From the NCBI GenBank assembly GCA_001771285.1, contig METI01000139.1, positions 1 through 45,272 on the forward strand: DNA of 45,272 bases, written 5' to 3'. Position numbers and translations under genes: made by a program. Below are positions 32,171 to 40,123 of the stretch, piece by piece. The stretch comes from a candidate division NC10 bacterium RIFCSPLOWO2_12_FULL_66_18. Lineage in GTDB: Bacteria; Methylomirabilota; Methylomirabilia; Methylomirabilales; 2-02-FULL-66-22. Under the pieces are notes generated by a model that saw only the letters and a program-made list of their open reading frames with translations, did not search any database and was not told the origin of the DNA. Within the stretch, counting starts at the first letter, position 1, and the number at the start of each line of letters is the position of its first letter.

Positions 32171-33125
32171 AAGGGGGCGGCGTGTGTGACGTGGAATCAG
32201 GTTCTCGAAAGTTGGGAATAGGCCAGATGTCGTTGGAGCTGACTGTACTTACGTGGAGTTACGGGTGGCCGCGGAGTCACCGCCGGCGCGGTTGGAGGAT
32301 AATCCGGCCAGGCTGACCAGGGTAGATCACACCGAGGCGGCCTGCCCGCCGTGGCGGAGCAGGCGGAGAGCCATCCTTGTCAAACCCAAAAATTTCACCC
32401 CCAATCCCGCCAACGGCGGGACAAGGCCGCCAAGGCTCGCCAACCTTCATTGCTTCAGAGGAGCTTCCCGACCGAAAACCTTCGGGGGCGCGTCTCCAAG
32501 TTTTTCCGGATCCGCACTGTGAATACGGGCAGTTCCTTTGCGTGCTTCGCGCCCGCCTGCCCCGCCTGCCGAGTCAGCGCGGGCAGGCAGAGCGGAGCGG
32601 CGGGCAGGTGCTTTGCGGTCTAACTGCACTGTTCGGGTTACGGATGTCCCAAGACCCGTCGGGTCGGCGGACTCCGTAGCCCGTCCGGTTGCTCGTCCGG
32701 TCGAACAGATCCAGGCGCGCTCCCTGCTCCACCGCGAAGCCCTGGCGCCGGCCCTCCGGGTCAACGACGTCCATATGCCGAGCGTGCTCGGACCGACTGG
32801 CCGCCATCACCCCCAAGAAGGCCACGGCTGGCATTCTAAGAGGAGCCGATGGAACGTAACAAGCTAACCGGCGGGCCGCGCCGACGCCGGCCAATGAGAA
32901 GCCGCGCGCCAGCCCGTCCGGTCGAGCGCAGGGTTAGTGTGGCAGCGATGAATCCGTTGGTCAGGTAGAAGTAATGGTGAGACCTTGCGGCGAGGGCTCC
33001 ATGGAGCGTCTGCATTCGACCCAAACCAGCCGGCCGGTCTTCTCCAAAGCAGTCGTTCGATGAATCAGGTTAATCGGCGACTGCGGCGAGCAGCGCGATA
33101 GCGGCGAACAAACGGGAACGTTCGA
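32171..33125. other. Long eroded intergenic region with GC hairpins
   Basis: Nearly 1 kb with no clear gene apart from one weak candidate (32574-32834). It holds short GC hairpins: TCCCGCC-AAC-GGCGGGA (32405-32421), CGCCAAGGCTCGCC-type words, and a block of CCTGCC/GGCAGG complementarity (32550-32608). Near 32860-32935, CTAAC...GTTAG boxes surround a GC-rich imperfect inverted repeat that faintly resembles an attC site. I see no coding sequence upstream of 33126 on the minus strand. Confidence 0.5.
32574..32834 (-). CDS. Possible small exported protein, unrecognised or decayed
   Basis: An 86-residue frame begins MPAVAFLGVMAAS and continues with MDVVDPEGRRQGFAVEQGAR and YGVRRPDGSWDIRNPN. The alternating D-x-x-G/R and Y-G-V-R-R-P-D-G-S-W pattern looks like a real beta-repeat protein rather than chance, but there is no clear ribosome site, the hydrophobic start is short, and the tail dissolves into repeats. 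It could be a decayed gene. Confidence 0.3.
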   Translation of the reverse strand: MPAVAFLGVMAASRSEHARHMDVVDPEGRRQGFAVEQGARLDLFDRTSNRTGYGVRRPDGSWDIRNPNSAVRPQSTCPPLRSACPR

Positions 33126-34103
33126 TCACTGAATAACCTTATCCACCCGCAGCAACACCGATGGCGGGATCGTGAGGCCGAGTGCCTTGACGGTCTTCAG
33201 GTTGATCACGAGCTCGAACTTGGTCGGCTGCTCGATGGGCAGGTCACCGGGCTTCGCGCCCTTGAAGATCTTGTCGACGAAGCTTGCGAACCGGAAATAA
33301 AGGTCGGGATAGCTCACCGCGTAGGCCATCAATCCCCCGGCCTCGACGAACTCGCGGGCCGGATAGGCGGCAGGCAGTCTATTGCGGGCCACCAAGTCAA
33401 CGATCGTTTGTTGATGCATTTGGGTGAGACCGTCTGCCCCGATGAGAAGCGCGTCGACATGCCGTCGGACTGCCAGTTCGAATGCGCGGCCTAGGTCGTC
33501 CTGGCTCCGCACGTCAAGAAGCTCAGCCTGGAGACCCAGGGAGCGCGCCGCCGTCTTTGTCTCTTCCCATTCGGGTGGGGCAGCCGGATTGCCCATATTG
33601 TGAAGCAACGCAACTCGCGAGAGACTCGGAACCAGCTCTTTGAGGAGTTCAATCCGTTTCCCTATCAACTCGGTGCTGAAGGTAGTCACCCCCGTAATAT
33701 TGCCACCCGGGTGCGCGAAGCTCGCCACGATGGCATGCGGGTCGCCCATCGTCGCCATAACCACTGGAATTGTTCCGGTCGCGTTTTTGGCCGCCCTGGC
33801 GGCTGGCGTCCCCCTGGTCACGATCAGGTCGACCTTGAGACGAACCAGTTCGGACGCGAGGTCCGGGAACCGCTCGGCGCGACCATCCGCCGACCGATAT
33901 TCGATGACCAGGTTTCGCCCTTCGACGTAGCCGAGGTCCCGCAGCCCCTTGCGCAGGGCGTCGAAATTGGCGGCGTTCCGTGCCGCGGGTATCGTCTCCA
34001 GAATCCCGATGCGATAGACCTTCCCCACTTGTTGCGCGCGCGCAGCGAGCGGCGCGGCGAGGAGGCCCCCCGCAACACGGCCGATGAACGTTCGCCGATC
34101 CAT
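33126..34103 (-). CDS. ABC-type substrate-binding protein (PF04392 type), orphan
   Basis: 325 residues with a signal peptide (DRRTFIGRVAGGLLAAPLAA, Tat-like RR) and two lobes of the PF04392 family: GILETIPAARNAANFDALRK, LRDLGYVEGRNLVIEYR, PDLASELVRLKVDLIVTRGT, then KRIELLKELVPSLSRVALL. Such proteins are abundant in soil bacteria and their ligands are mostly unknown. No permease or ATPase gene is nearby. ATG 34103 is used; a GTG directly precedes it. It lies between the cassette attC and the eroded region, so it may itself have arrived as a cassette, but no good downstream attC supports this. Confidence 0.85.
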   Translation of the reverse strand: MDRRTFIGRVAGGLLAAPLAARAQQVGKVYRIGILETIPAARNAANFDALRKGLRDLGYVEGRNLVIEYRSADGRAERFPDLASELVRLKVDLIVTRGTPAARAAKNATGTIPVVMATMGDPHAIVASFAHPGGNITGVTTFSTELIGKRIELLKELVPSLSRVALLHNMGNPAAPPEWEETKTAARSLGLQAELLDVRSQDDLGRAFELAVRRHVDALLIGADGLTQMHQQTIVDLVARNRLPAAYPAREFVEAGGLMAYAVSYPDLYFRFASFVDKIFKGAKPGDLPIEQPTKFELVINLKTVKALGLTIPPSVLLRVDKVIQ

Positions 34104-34221
34104 CACTGCATCACCGCGTCGACGAATGAAAGGCCAACCATACTACGCCTCCTAGCGGGGCTTCACTCCAGCCGGTGAATCGCCGGGTCTGGCCGATATA
34201 AGACATTGGCTCGCGGGTTGC

Positions 34222-34325
34222 CGCCAACGGATCCGGCTTCACCTGTGGGGGCGGCTACCCGCTCTGAACTGGCTCTGATCGAGTACCAAACACCCGCCCC
34301 CGTCAGGTGCAAGCCGAAGTTAGAC
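34222..34325 (-). other. attC recombination site of an integron cassette
   Basis: Reading the minus strand, the site starts with R'' box GTCTAAC (34325-34319) and ends with R' box GTTGGCG (34228-34222). Between them are paired arms: CGGCTT/AAGCCG, CACCTG/CAGGTG and GGGGGCG/CGCCCCC (34234-34253 with 34295-34316), broken by one extrahelical C (34310) and a T/GT internal loop, with a 41-base terminal region. Unequal arms with an extrahelical base are how attC strands are recognised. The cassette's 5' end, TTAGAC at 34951-34946, is the exact complement expected for R''. Confidence 0.75.
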
Positions 34326-34354
34326 GCACTAGACGGAGAATGGGAACATGGGAT

Positions 34355-34699
34355 CTATCTCGCCTGGGTCGGGCCGAGGATACCGGTAACTCTTCGGACG
34401 ATCTCAGCGAGGACATCATCCTGGAGAGCCCCGACGCGCCCGACGATCAGATTGTGGTTGGCCGTGAATAGTTTCCCGGGGCGCGCGTAGCTCGTGACGC
34501 GGAGGGATCCCTCGCGGAAGCTCCGATCTGACAACTCAATCACCCGGGGATCCCCGTACGGATTGCTTGTGATCTGGCAGAGAATCCAGTCGCCGCGACC
34601 AGCGTCGGCCAGGATGACCGCAGGCCGAAGCTTCGCCTGGGAGAGGTCGGAGAAAGGAAATGGGACGAGTACTACCGCACCGGCTGCAAGTGGGACCAA
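34355..34699 (-). CDS. MazF/PemK-family toxin
   Basis: A 114-residue PemK/MazF-type endoribonuclease. Diagnostic segments are VVLVPFPFSDLSQAKLRPAV (about 9-28), ILCQITSNPYGDP (near 40-50) and VGRVGALQDDVLAEI at the C-terminus. The likely start is TTG 34699, inside the last codons of the antitoxin gene (28-base overlap); no better start is available in frame. MazF-type toxins cut mRNA at specific sites and are neutralised by the adjacent antitoxin. Confidence 0.87.
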   Translation of the reverse strand: MVPLAAGAVVLVPFPFSDLSQAKLRPAVILADAGRGDWILCQITSNPYGDPRVIELSDRSFREGSLRVTSYARPGKLFTANHNLIVGRVGALQDDVLAEIVRRVTGILGPTQAR

Positions 34700-34893
34700 G
34701 CCGCATCCTCCTCCGGCCTGTTCCAGTCCTCCGCCAAGGCCTGCTCAGTCAAGAGCGCAGTTTCATCGATGCCGAGGTCGGGCGAGTCTTCAAGAATCAC
34801 AACGATCGCCCGACGTGCCGAAGTCAATTGCACCGGCTCAAGCAGACGCACGTTGCCGCGTTCATCGATCAGAGCTTCCACCGTCCGTATCAT
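34672..34893 (-). CDS. Antitoxin partner of the MazF/PemK toxin
   Basis: 73 residues: MIRTVEALIDERGNVRLLEP, then ARRAIVVILEDSP, an AbrB/DUF2281-like N-terminal beta-domain, followed by a helical acidic C-terminus (TEQALAEDWNRPEEDAAW) expected to bind the toxin. AAGGAGG precedes ATG 34893. It belongs to the cassette described around it. Confidence 0.82.
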   Translation of the reverse strand: MIRTVEALIDERGNVRLLEPVQLTSARRAIVVILEDSPDLGIDETALLTEQALAEDWNRPEEDAAWSHLQPVR

Positions 34894-34910
34894 GTCACAC
34901 CTCCTTAGAT

Positions 34911-34939
34911 ATTGTACCACAGAGGAGATGGATTGTCTC
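34911..34939 (-). promoter_or_regulatory. Cassette promoter candidate
   Basis: TACAAT (34916-34911) with a weak GAGACA (34939-34934) 17 bases upstream on the minus strand, 18 bases before the antitoxin ATG. A cassette with its own promoter is usual for toxin-antitoxin cassettes. Confidence 0.45.
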
Positions 34940-34940
34940 T

Positions 34941-35060
34941 CGCGCGTCTAACCGCCGTCAGGGGGCGGTCGGCCGGACTCCGGACGGCTGCCCGTGCCCG
35001 ATTCAAGACGTGCGTGCAGATCATGATTGTTTGCGCGTCCCTATGGTCGAGGAGCTTAGG
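34941..35060 (-). pseudogene. Integron-type tyrosine recombinase C-terminal remnant
   Basis: The minus strand reads KLLDHRDAQTIMICTHVLNR, then ARAAVRSPADR. This matches the end of integron integrases and related tyrosine recombinases, whose consensus is roughly ELLGH-DV-TTMIYTHVLNRG followed by GVRSP-D-L. The catalytic Tyr of MIYTHV is Cys here and the Gly before the catalytic His is Asp; everything upstream is lost. It abuts the cassette boundary at 34952. Confidence 0.65.
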
Positions 35061-35412
35061 CCGGTGACTCTTTGGGTGTAGGGAGGCGGGGCTGAGGTCC
35101 AGAGTCGGGTCCAGGGCGCTGGCGTCTACCTGCTTTTCGTTCCCGGGTGGGCTCACGCGATCACCCTCCCCCTGCCGCAACCGGAAACCGCCGAAGCGGG
35201 CTGAGCCTACCTCCGGTCCTGTCGCAATGTCAAGCGCCGCGCCCCACGGTTCGCCTCACGGGAATCCCTTCGGCTTTGCGCAAATACGTTGTTGCTTACG
35301 TCAACTTCCCCCACCCTCCCCCCTCCGCAGGATTTTCCTGATCGCTGGCGTATACCCGACACGCCACATGGTCGGGATGGTCACGGACCCAATCGAAAAA
35401 ATCGAATCAGGG
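35061..35412. other. Intergenic, no gene recognised
   Basis: About 350 bases between the recombinase remnant and the end of tctA. Open frames on both strands lack ribosome sites. I see no family match and no strong hairpin. Confidence 0.5.
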
Positions 35413-36915
35413 CTAGAACTGGGGCTCGCCCTGGAACTTGCGGAAGGCCACGATCAGGTAGGGAGAGACCAGGGAGACGACCGAGAGGACCACGAGGACC
35501 AGGGAGATGGGCCGCTGGAGGAGGATCCAGTAACTCCCGTCCGAGAGGACCAGGGCCTGGCGCAGCGACTGCTCCATGAGGCCCCCCAGGACCACCCCCA
35601 GGACCGCGGGCGCCAGCGGGTAATCGTGTTTGCGCATGTAATACCCCAGCAGGCCGAAGCCACAGGCCAGCAGGAGATCCGTGGTGCTGCTCGAGACGCC
35701 GTACACCCCGATCACCGACACGGCCAGGATCAGGGGGTACAGGATCCGCTCCGGGATGGCCAGGATCTTCACCCAGAGGCCGACCAGGGGCAGGTTCAGG
35801 ATCAAGAGCATGGTGTTGCCGATGTACATGCTGGCGATCAGGCCCCAGAAGACGTCGGGGTTCTTCTGGTACATGAGGGGCCCCGGCTGCACCCCCAGCA
35901 TCATCAGGGCTCCCAGCATGATGGCCGTGGTAGAGGACCCGGGGATGCCCAGCGTCATGAGGGGCACCATGTTCCCGACGGCCGCGGCGTTGTTGGCCGA
36001 CTCCGGCGCCGCCACCCCCCGGATGTCTCCCTTGCCGAAGGTGCTCGGATCCTTGGCCAACCGCTTCTCCACGTCATAGGATATGAACGAGGCGATGGTC
36101 GCCCCGGCCGCGGGCAGGACCCCGATGTAGAACCCGATCACGGTTCCCCGGATCATGGCCCACCAACTCGCCGCGAACTCCCTCCACGAAAGCCAGACCC
36201 GGCCGAGCGGGATGGGTTCTCGCCTGGCCTGGCCCAGCTCCTCTATGGCCAGGAGGACCTCGGAAACGGCGAACAGGCCGATGGCCACCACCAGAAAGCC
36301 GATCCCGTCCAGCAGTTGCGGCACCTCGAAGGTGTAGCGGGCGATCCCCGTGGACAGGTCCACGCCGATGGTGGCGATCATCAACCCGAAGATCATGGAC
36401 AGGAGGGCCTTGACCAGAGACTTCCCCGCCAGGCTGGTCACGCTGGAGAGGCCGAGGAGCATCAGGCCGAAATACTCCGCCGGCCCGAATTTCAGCGCCA
36501 GGGTCGTGAGGGGGACCGCGAAGAGCATCAGGCCCAGGATGCTGAGCGTTCCGGACACGAAGGAGCCGATGGCGGCGATGGCCAGGGCGGCGCCCGCCCG
36601 CCCCTGCCGGGCCATCTGGTACCCGTCCAGCGTGGTGACCACCGACGAGGCCTCGCCTGGGACGTTGACCAGGATGGAGGTCGTGGACCCGCCGTACATG
36701 GTCCCGTAGTACATCGCCGTGAGCATGATCATGGCCGAGGCCGGGTTCATCCCGTAGATGACGGGGATGAGGATGGCGATGCCGCTCACGGGGCCGATGC
36801 CGGGCAGGACGCCGATGAGGGTCCCGATGACGGATCCCACCATGGCCCAGATCAGGTTGGCGGGTGTCAGGGCCACGCTGAAGCCGTACGCCAGGCTGGA
36901 GAAGACCTCAGCCAT
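35413..36915 (-). CDS. tctA: Tripartite tricarboxylate transporter, large permease TctA
   Basis: A 500-residue TctA protein with about 11-12 helices and the two family signatures, GTLIGVLPGIGPVSGIAIL (near 33-51) and FYIGVLPAAGATIASFISYD (near 250-270). It forms the ion-coupled channel of a TctABC carrier for tricarboxylates or other carboxylates. It is last in the tctC-tctB-tctA order, 24 bases after tctB. Confidence 0.95.
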   Translation of the reverse strand: MAEVFSSLAYGFSVALTPANLIWAMVGSVIGTLIGVLPGIGPVSGIAILIPVIYGMNPASAMIMLTAMYYGTMYGGSTTSILVNVPGEASSVVTTLDGYQMARQGRAGAALAIAAIGSFVSGTLSILGLMLFAVPLTTLALKFGPAEYFGLMLLGLSSVTSLAGKSLVKALLSMIFGLMIATIGVDLSTGIARYTFEVPQLLDGIGFLVVAIGLFAVSEVLLAIEELGQARREPIPLGRVWLSWREFAASWWAMIRGTVIGFYIGVLPAAGATIASFISYDVEKRLAKDPSTFGKGDIRGVAAPESANNAAAVGNMVPLMTLGIPGSSTTAIMLGALMMLGVQPGPLMYQKNPDVFWGLIASMYIGNTMLLILNLPLVGLWVKILAIPERILYPLILAVSVIGVYGVSSSTTDLLLACGFGLLGYYMRKHDYPLAPAVLGVVLGGLMEQSLRQALVLSDGSYWILLQRPISLVLVVLSVVSLVSPYLIVAFRKFQGEPQF

Positions 36916-36939
36916 GGGCGCGTTCTCGCCCCGAGCGGC

Positions 36940-37404
36940 TCACCAGCCGCGGAAGAGGGTTCCGATGGGAAGGTTAATCTTCAGGACCTTGACGAAAACG
37001 TAGTAGAAGCCGGCGCTAAACCCGGCGGCCACAAGGCACCCGCGCCAGACCGGCTCTCCGAGCATCAGCAGGCTGATCAGGACGAACGCAACGGTGGCCG
37101 GCAGGTAGCCCGCCGGCTCCAGGACGAGCGCGTAGCCGACGAGCAAGCCAAACAGCAGGAGGGGAGTGCGAAAGCGGCGGAGGGAGGCGGAGCCCGCCTC
37201 GGCGGCTTGCCGACCCGACCAGACGAGAACGATCTGGGCCGCCGCCAGGATCAACCCGGCCCAGCCCAAGATCGTCGGAAAGGCCGAGGGGCCCAGGGGA
37301 TCGGCCACCAGCGGCGCCTGAAATCCCTGTGCCCCCCGGAGGTAGGCAAGACAAACGGCGGCGATCAGGATCGCCGCGATGGTATCGTGCGAGCGTTCGG
37401 CCAT
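36940..37404 (-). CDS. tctB: Tripartite tricarboxylate transporter, small subunit TctB
   Basis: 154 residues, four helices, with the TctB pattern GPSAFPTILGWAGLILAAAQ and a repeated GYLPATVAFVLISLLMLGEP near the end. ATG 37404 is chosen; an upstream open stretch is a repeat. It is the partner of TctA in the membrane. Confidence 0.88.
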   Translation of the reverse strand: MAERSHDTIAAILIAAVCLAYLRGAQGFQAPLVADPLGPSAFPTILGWAGLILAAAQIVLVWSGRQAAEAGSASLRRFRTPLLLFGLLVGYALVLEPAGYLPATVAFVLISLLMLGEPVWRGCLVAAGFSAGFYYVFVKVLKINLPIGTLFRGW

Positions 37405-37414
37405 TCGGGGGTTG

Positions 37415-37495
37415 CCACGTGGGCTGGGGGTCAGGGACCGGGGACGTCTCCCCGGCACCCTCTGGGTGTCCGGTCCCTGATCTCCGATTCCCTCC
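37415..37495. repeat. Palindromic word repeat (family D, second block)
   Basis: Left arm TCAGGGACCGGGGACG and right arm GTGTCCGGTCCCTGA (outer limits about 37432 and 37482) with a nested GTCTCCCCGGC. It fills the tctC-tctB gap, as the family D block at 1.8 kb fills the znuA-znuC gap. Confidence 0.6.
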
Positions 37496-37496
37496 T

Positions 37497-38504
37497 CTAC
37501 TTGAGCAGACCCAGCTCCTTCAGCAGCGTCGAGGCGAAGGTGAGGTCCTCGTCCAGAAACTTGCTAAACTCCTCGCCGGCCGTGAACAGCTCGAACCAGC
37601 CGCTGTCCGCCGCCAGCTTCTTCCACGAGGGGGTCTTCACCATCTTGCCGAGGGTCTCGCGCCAGTAATCCGCCTGCTCCTTGGTGAGGCCCGGCGCGGC
37701 ATAGAATCCCCGCCAGAGGATGTAGTTGGTGTTGACCCCCTGCTCTTTGGCAGTGGGTGCGTCCTTGAACACCCCGCCCAGGCGCTGATCGGAGAGCACC
37801 GCGAGAATACGGATCTGCCCCGCCTCCACCTGCCCCGCAATCTCCGAGATATCCGGCGCGGCGGCAACCGTGTGCCCGCCCAAGAGCGAGGCCAACGCCT
37901 CCCCACCTCCCTGGAACGGCACGTACTTGACCTTGGTCGCATCCAGCCCCGCGGCCTTCACCACCTTGGCGAACTTCACGTGGTCCTGACTGCCCACGGC
38001 GGAGCCGCCCGCCACGGAGACAGCGGCGGGATTGGCCCTGTACGCCTCCAGCAGGTCCTTCAACCCCCTGTATGGGGAATCCTTCCGGACCACGATGGCC
38101 CCATAGTCGGTGGCCACGGCCGCGATTGGCGTAATGTCCCGAAAGGTGAGATTCTTGCCGGTGGCGGGATCCTTGGCCCGACCCAACGCCAGGGTGAAGG
38201 TGAGCGCCGGGGACATGGCCAGCAGCAGGTGGGCGTCTCCCTTGCGCTTGGCCATGACCTGACTGATGGCCACGGCCCCGCTGCCGCCGGCCACGTTGTT
38301 CACCACGATCGGTTGCGGAACTAGCTTCTCCTCGGTGAGGACTTTCTGGGCCCCTCGGGCCGTTCGGTCCCAGCCCCCGCCCGGCCCCGAGGGTGCGATG
38401 AACTCGATGGGCTTGTCCGGCTGCCAGGCCGCCCCGGCGGCGCCAGCCAAGATGACCACCCCCAGCAGAACCGCCAGCGTCGAAAGCCCAACCCGCCTCT
38501 GCAT
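37497..38504 (-). CDS. tctC: Tripartite tricarboxylate transporter, binding protein TctC
   Basis: 335 residues: signal peptide (1-25), then the Bug/TctC fold with PIEFIAPSGPGGGWDRTARG near the N-terminus, VVNNVAGGSGAVAISQV near 67-83 and DPGVRVEYTVVPFQGG-type segment KVKYVPFQGGGEALASLLGG. It delivers the carboxylate to TctA/TctB. It is the first gene of the operon. Confidence 0.94.
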   Translation of the reverse strand: MQRRVGLSTLAVLLGVVILAGAAGAAWQPDKPIEFIAPSGPGGGWDRTARGAQKVLTEEKLVPQPIVVNNVAGGSGAVAISQVMAKRKGDAHLLLAMSPALTFTLALGRAKDPATGKNLTFRDITPIAAVATDYGAIVVRKDSPYRGLKDLLEAYRANPAAVSVAGGSAVGSQDHVKFAKVVKAAGLDATKVKYVPFQGGGEALASLLGGHTVAAAPDISEIAGQVEAGQIRILAVLSDQRLGGVFKDAPTAKEQGVNTNYILWRGFYAAPGLTKEQADYWRETLGKMVKTPSWKKLAADSGWFELFTAGEEFSKFLDEDLTFASTLLKELGLLK

Positions 38505-38601
38505 GGTGTCCTCCCTTTTACTCGTCCGTGGAATGATCTCCGTCCAGGGCCGCCGGATAGTACGTCCGACCCAACTGGCCTGTCAAATCAAGAGCCGGCG
38601 C

Positions 38602-38748
38602 TCACCGGCTCGGCCCGAGCGCCTCCGGAACGCCGGCGGCCACCTCGTCCAGGATGACGCGCTTGGCTCGCTGCCCGTCGAATTCCGCTTGAAGGTCAGA
38701 TACTCGGTGCGACACTTCATGCACGATCTCCCGCAGACCGAAGAACAC
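38602..38748 (-). CDS. Short frame or gene tail cut by a palindrome
   Basis: A 48-residue frame: GLREIVHEVSHRVSDLQAEF, then DGQRAKRVILDEVAAGVPEA and an end LGPSR. It looks like genuine helical protein, but the upstream part runs straight into a family A palindrome. It may be the C-terminal end of a gene disrupted by the repeat, or a small gene starting at GTG 38748. No family recognised. Confidence 0.35.
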   Translation of the reverse strand: MFFGLREIVHEVSHRVSDLQAEFDGQRAKRVILDEVAAGVPEALGPSR

Positions 38749-38757
38749 CCCCAAAGA

Positions 38758-38837
38758 AACCACAGATTACGCAGATTACGCAGATTGTCGGAAAAGATCG
38801 TCCGGAGCAATCTGCGAAATCTGTGAAATCTGCGGTT
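38758..38837. repeat. Dispersed palindrome family A, copy 3
   Basis: Arms 38758-38786 and 38809-38837 of AACCACAGATTACGCAG type with a 22-base loop containing AAGATCGTCCGG. The right arm ends in GGTTA, whose last bases supply the stop codon (TAA) of the ATC hydrolase gene. Confidence 0.85.
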
Positions 38838-39339
38838 ACTTCTGATCCGATGGGGCCTCCATACGGTAGCGGAAGTCGCAGAACGGGGCACCCTCCATGA
38901 TCGTCTGGGTGCGGGTGAGCTTCAGGTCCGGGTTGAACCCGTCGCCCAAGGCGTAATCCCGGCCGCAGGACAGCACCGCGCCCAACTCGGGGATGCCCAG
39001 CGCCCGGTACGTCTCCGCGTACCGGCACCGGGTCACGTTGAAGTGGTAGGTCGTCTCGGTGACCTGCAGCACCTCGATCTGCAGAGCGTCGCCCTTCACC
39101 CAGGGATCCTTGCCATGGACGAAGTGGCCCAGGCTGTTGCCCCCCAGTTGGTCGGCCAGCGCCTTCCCCTGCTGGCGGGCGATCTCCACGATCACGCGTT
39201 TCGCAATCTCGATGACCCGCTCGCGGCCGAACTCCGCCGCAAACGCATTGATCAGGGGGGCGAGAATGCGCGCCTCGATCTCGCGCCGCTTCAGCACCCC
39301 AATCTCGTTCAACGTATCGGGTGGCAAGTTCTCCTGCAT
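38836..39339 (-). CDS. L-2-amino-thiazoline-4-carboxylate hydrolase-like protein
   Basis: 167 residues of the ATC hydrolase family (PF14196). The conserved part is [20 protein letters not shown], then [20 protein letters not shown] and [19 protein letters not shown]; the two Cys (RC and SC) and FCDF cysteine are family-typical. ATC hydrolase acts in L-cysteine formation from a thiazoline in some pseudomonads, but most homologues are of unknown substrate. Followed upstream by a flavin reductase gene with a gap of nine bases; likely one operon. Confidence 0.82.
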   Translation of the reverse strand: MQENLPPDTLNEIGVLKRREIEARILAPLINAFAAEFGRERVIEIAKRVIVEIARQQGKALADQLGGNSLGHFVHGKDPWVKGDALQIEVLQVTETTYHFNVTRCRYAETYRALGIPELGAVLSCGRDYALGDGFNPDLKLTRTQTIMEGAPFCDFRYRMEAPSDQK

Positions 39340-39348
39340 CGTCCCCCC

Positions 39349-39948
39349 TCAGGGTGTGGCCGGACCCGTCTCCGCCCGGCCCGGCATGGTCCCCTCACTG
39401 AAGCCGTGGTGGGCCACGACCTCCTTCAGGCTCCAGTAATCCCCGCCGAACGGGTCATAGGCGAGTGGCGCCACCCGCCCCACGACGACCTCCCCCTCCT
39501 CCACCACCTCCTCGTCCGCATGCAGGGCCACCACCTCCGCCAGAAAGAGCACGTGGGATCCGAGCACCAGGGATTGGCGGGTCACGCACTCCAGGTTGAC
39601 CGGGCACTCCCGGATCAACGGCGCCCGCACCTTCAGGCCGGCCATCGGGGTGAGGCGCGCCTCGATGAACTTGTTCACGTCCCGCCCCGAGACCATGCCG
39701 CAAAAGTCCACAGCCCGGAGCAGCGACGCCGGCGGGATGTTCAGGACGAACTCTCCCGACTCCCGGATGAGGTCATAGGACAGGCGCCCCGGCCGGATGG
39801 CCACGCTGACCATGGGCGGCGTGGCACACGCCACGCCGGCCCAGGCCAATCCCATGATGTTCGCGGATCCGTCCGCACCGACGCAGGAGAGCAGGATCAC
39901 CGGCGCAGGCACGACGAACGCAGCCGTCTCCAGGGTGACTTTGCGCAT
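39349..39948 (-). CDS. Flavin reductase-like FMN-binding protein
   Basis: A 199-residue split-barrel flavoprotein of the flavin reductase-like family: ILLSCVGADGSANIMGLAWA (FMN-contact region near 20-40), PPMVSVAIRPGRLSYDLIRE, FVLNIP, and a central FCGMVSGRDVNKF motif. It likely reduces or binds FMN in the cytoplasm. First gene of a two-gene operon with the ATC hydrolase-like gene; ribosome site GGGAAAGG. Confidence 0.86.
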   Translation of the reverse strand: MRKVTLETAAFVVPAPVILLSCVGADGSANIMGLAWAGVACATPPMVSVAIRPGRLSYDLIRESGEFVLNIPPASLLRAVDFCGMVSGRDVNKFIEARLTPMAGLKVRAPLIRECPVNLECVTRQSLVLGSHVLFLAEVVALHADEEVVEEGEVVVGRVAPLAYDPFGGDYWSLKEVVAHHGFSEGTMPGRAETGPATP

Positions 39949-39991
39949 CGCCTTTCCCTCCCAGCATCCAGCAGAAGAGCCCGATCAAATC

Positions 39992-40079
39992 TTTAACCGC
40001 AGATTACGCAGATTTCGCAGATTCAACAACCCAAATCATACGGCAATTATCTGCGCAATCTGCGAAATCTGTGGTTAAA
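39992..40079. repeat. Dispersed palindrome family A, copy 4
   Basis: Left arm ACCGCAGATTACGCAG type (39992-40023) and right arm CAATCTGCGAAATCTGTGG type (about 40045-40079). The loop carries AAATCATACGG. It separates the flavin reductase gene from the HAD-like gene upstream of which it ends. Confidence 0.8.
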
Positions 40080-40123
40080 ATAGAGGTTTTGCGTTTGGTG
40101 GTTGTCTTCAGCCTGCATGTCAG

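Larger units (their letters stand above)
34228..34951 (-). mobile_element. Integron gene cassette carrying a toxin-antitoxin pair
   Basis: A 724-base unit delimited by G/TTAGAC at one end and the attC at the other, containing only an antitoxin-toxin pair reading towards attC. Toxin-antitoxin cassettes are common in sedentary chromosomal integrons, where they are thought to stabilise arrays. Here no other cassette could be confirmed on either side. Confidence 0.7.

Noticed and set aside
32860-32935. A second attC-like site (CTAAC...GTTAG with an ACCGG-CGGGC stem) that would make the orphan binding protein a cassette
   Set aside because: The boxes do not match RYYYAAC/GTTRRRY, the spacing of the arms is asymmetric, and the R'' predicted from the preceding boundary (CGCCAAC on the minus strand) is absent downstream of the gene.
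35227-37668. Long plus-strand frame opposite tctA and tctB
   Set aside because: Low-complexity antisense product; TctA signatures are clear on the minus strand.
23527-40079. CRISPR array from the repeated GCAGATTACG words
   Set aside because: The units are isolated palindromes kilobases apart, with no regular spacers and no cas genes.
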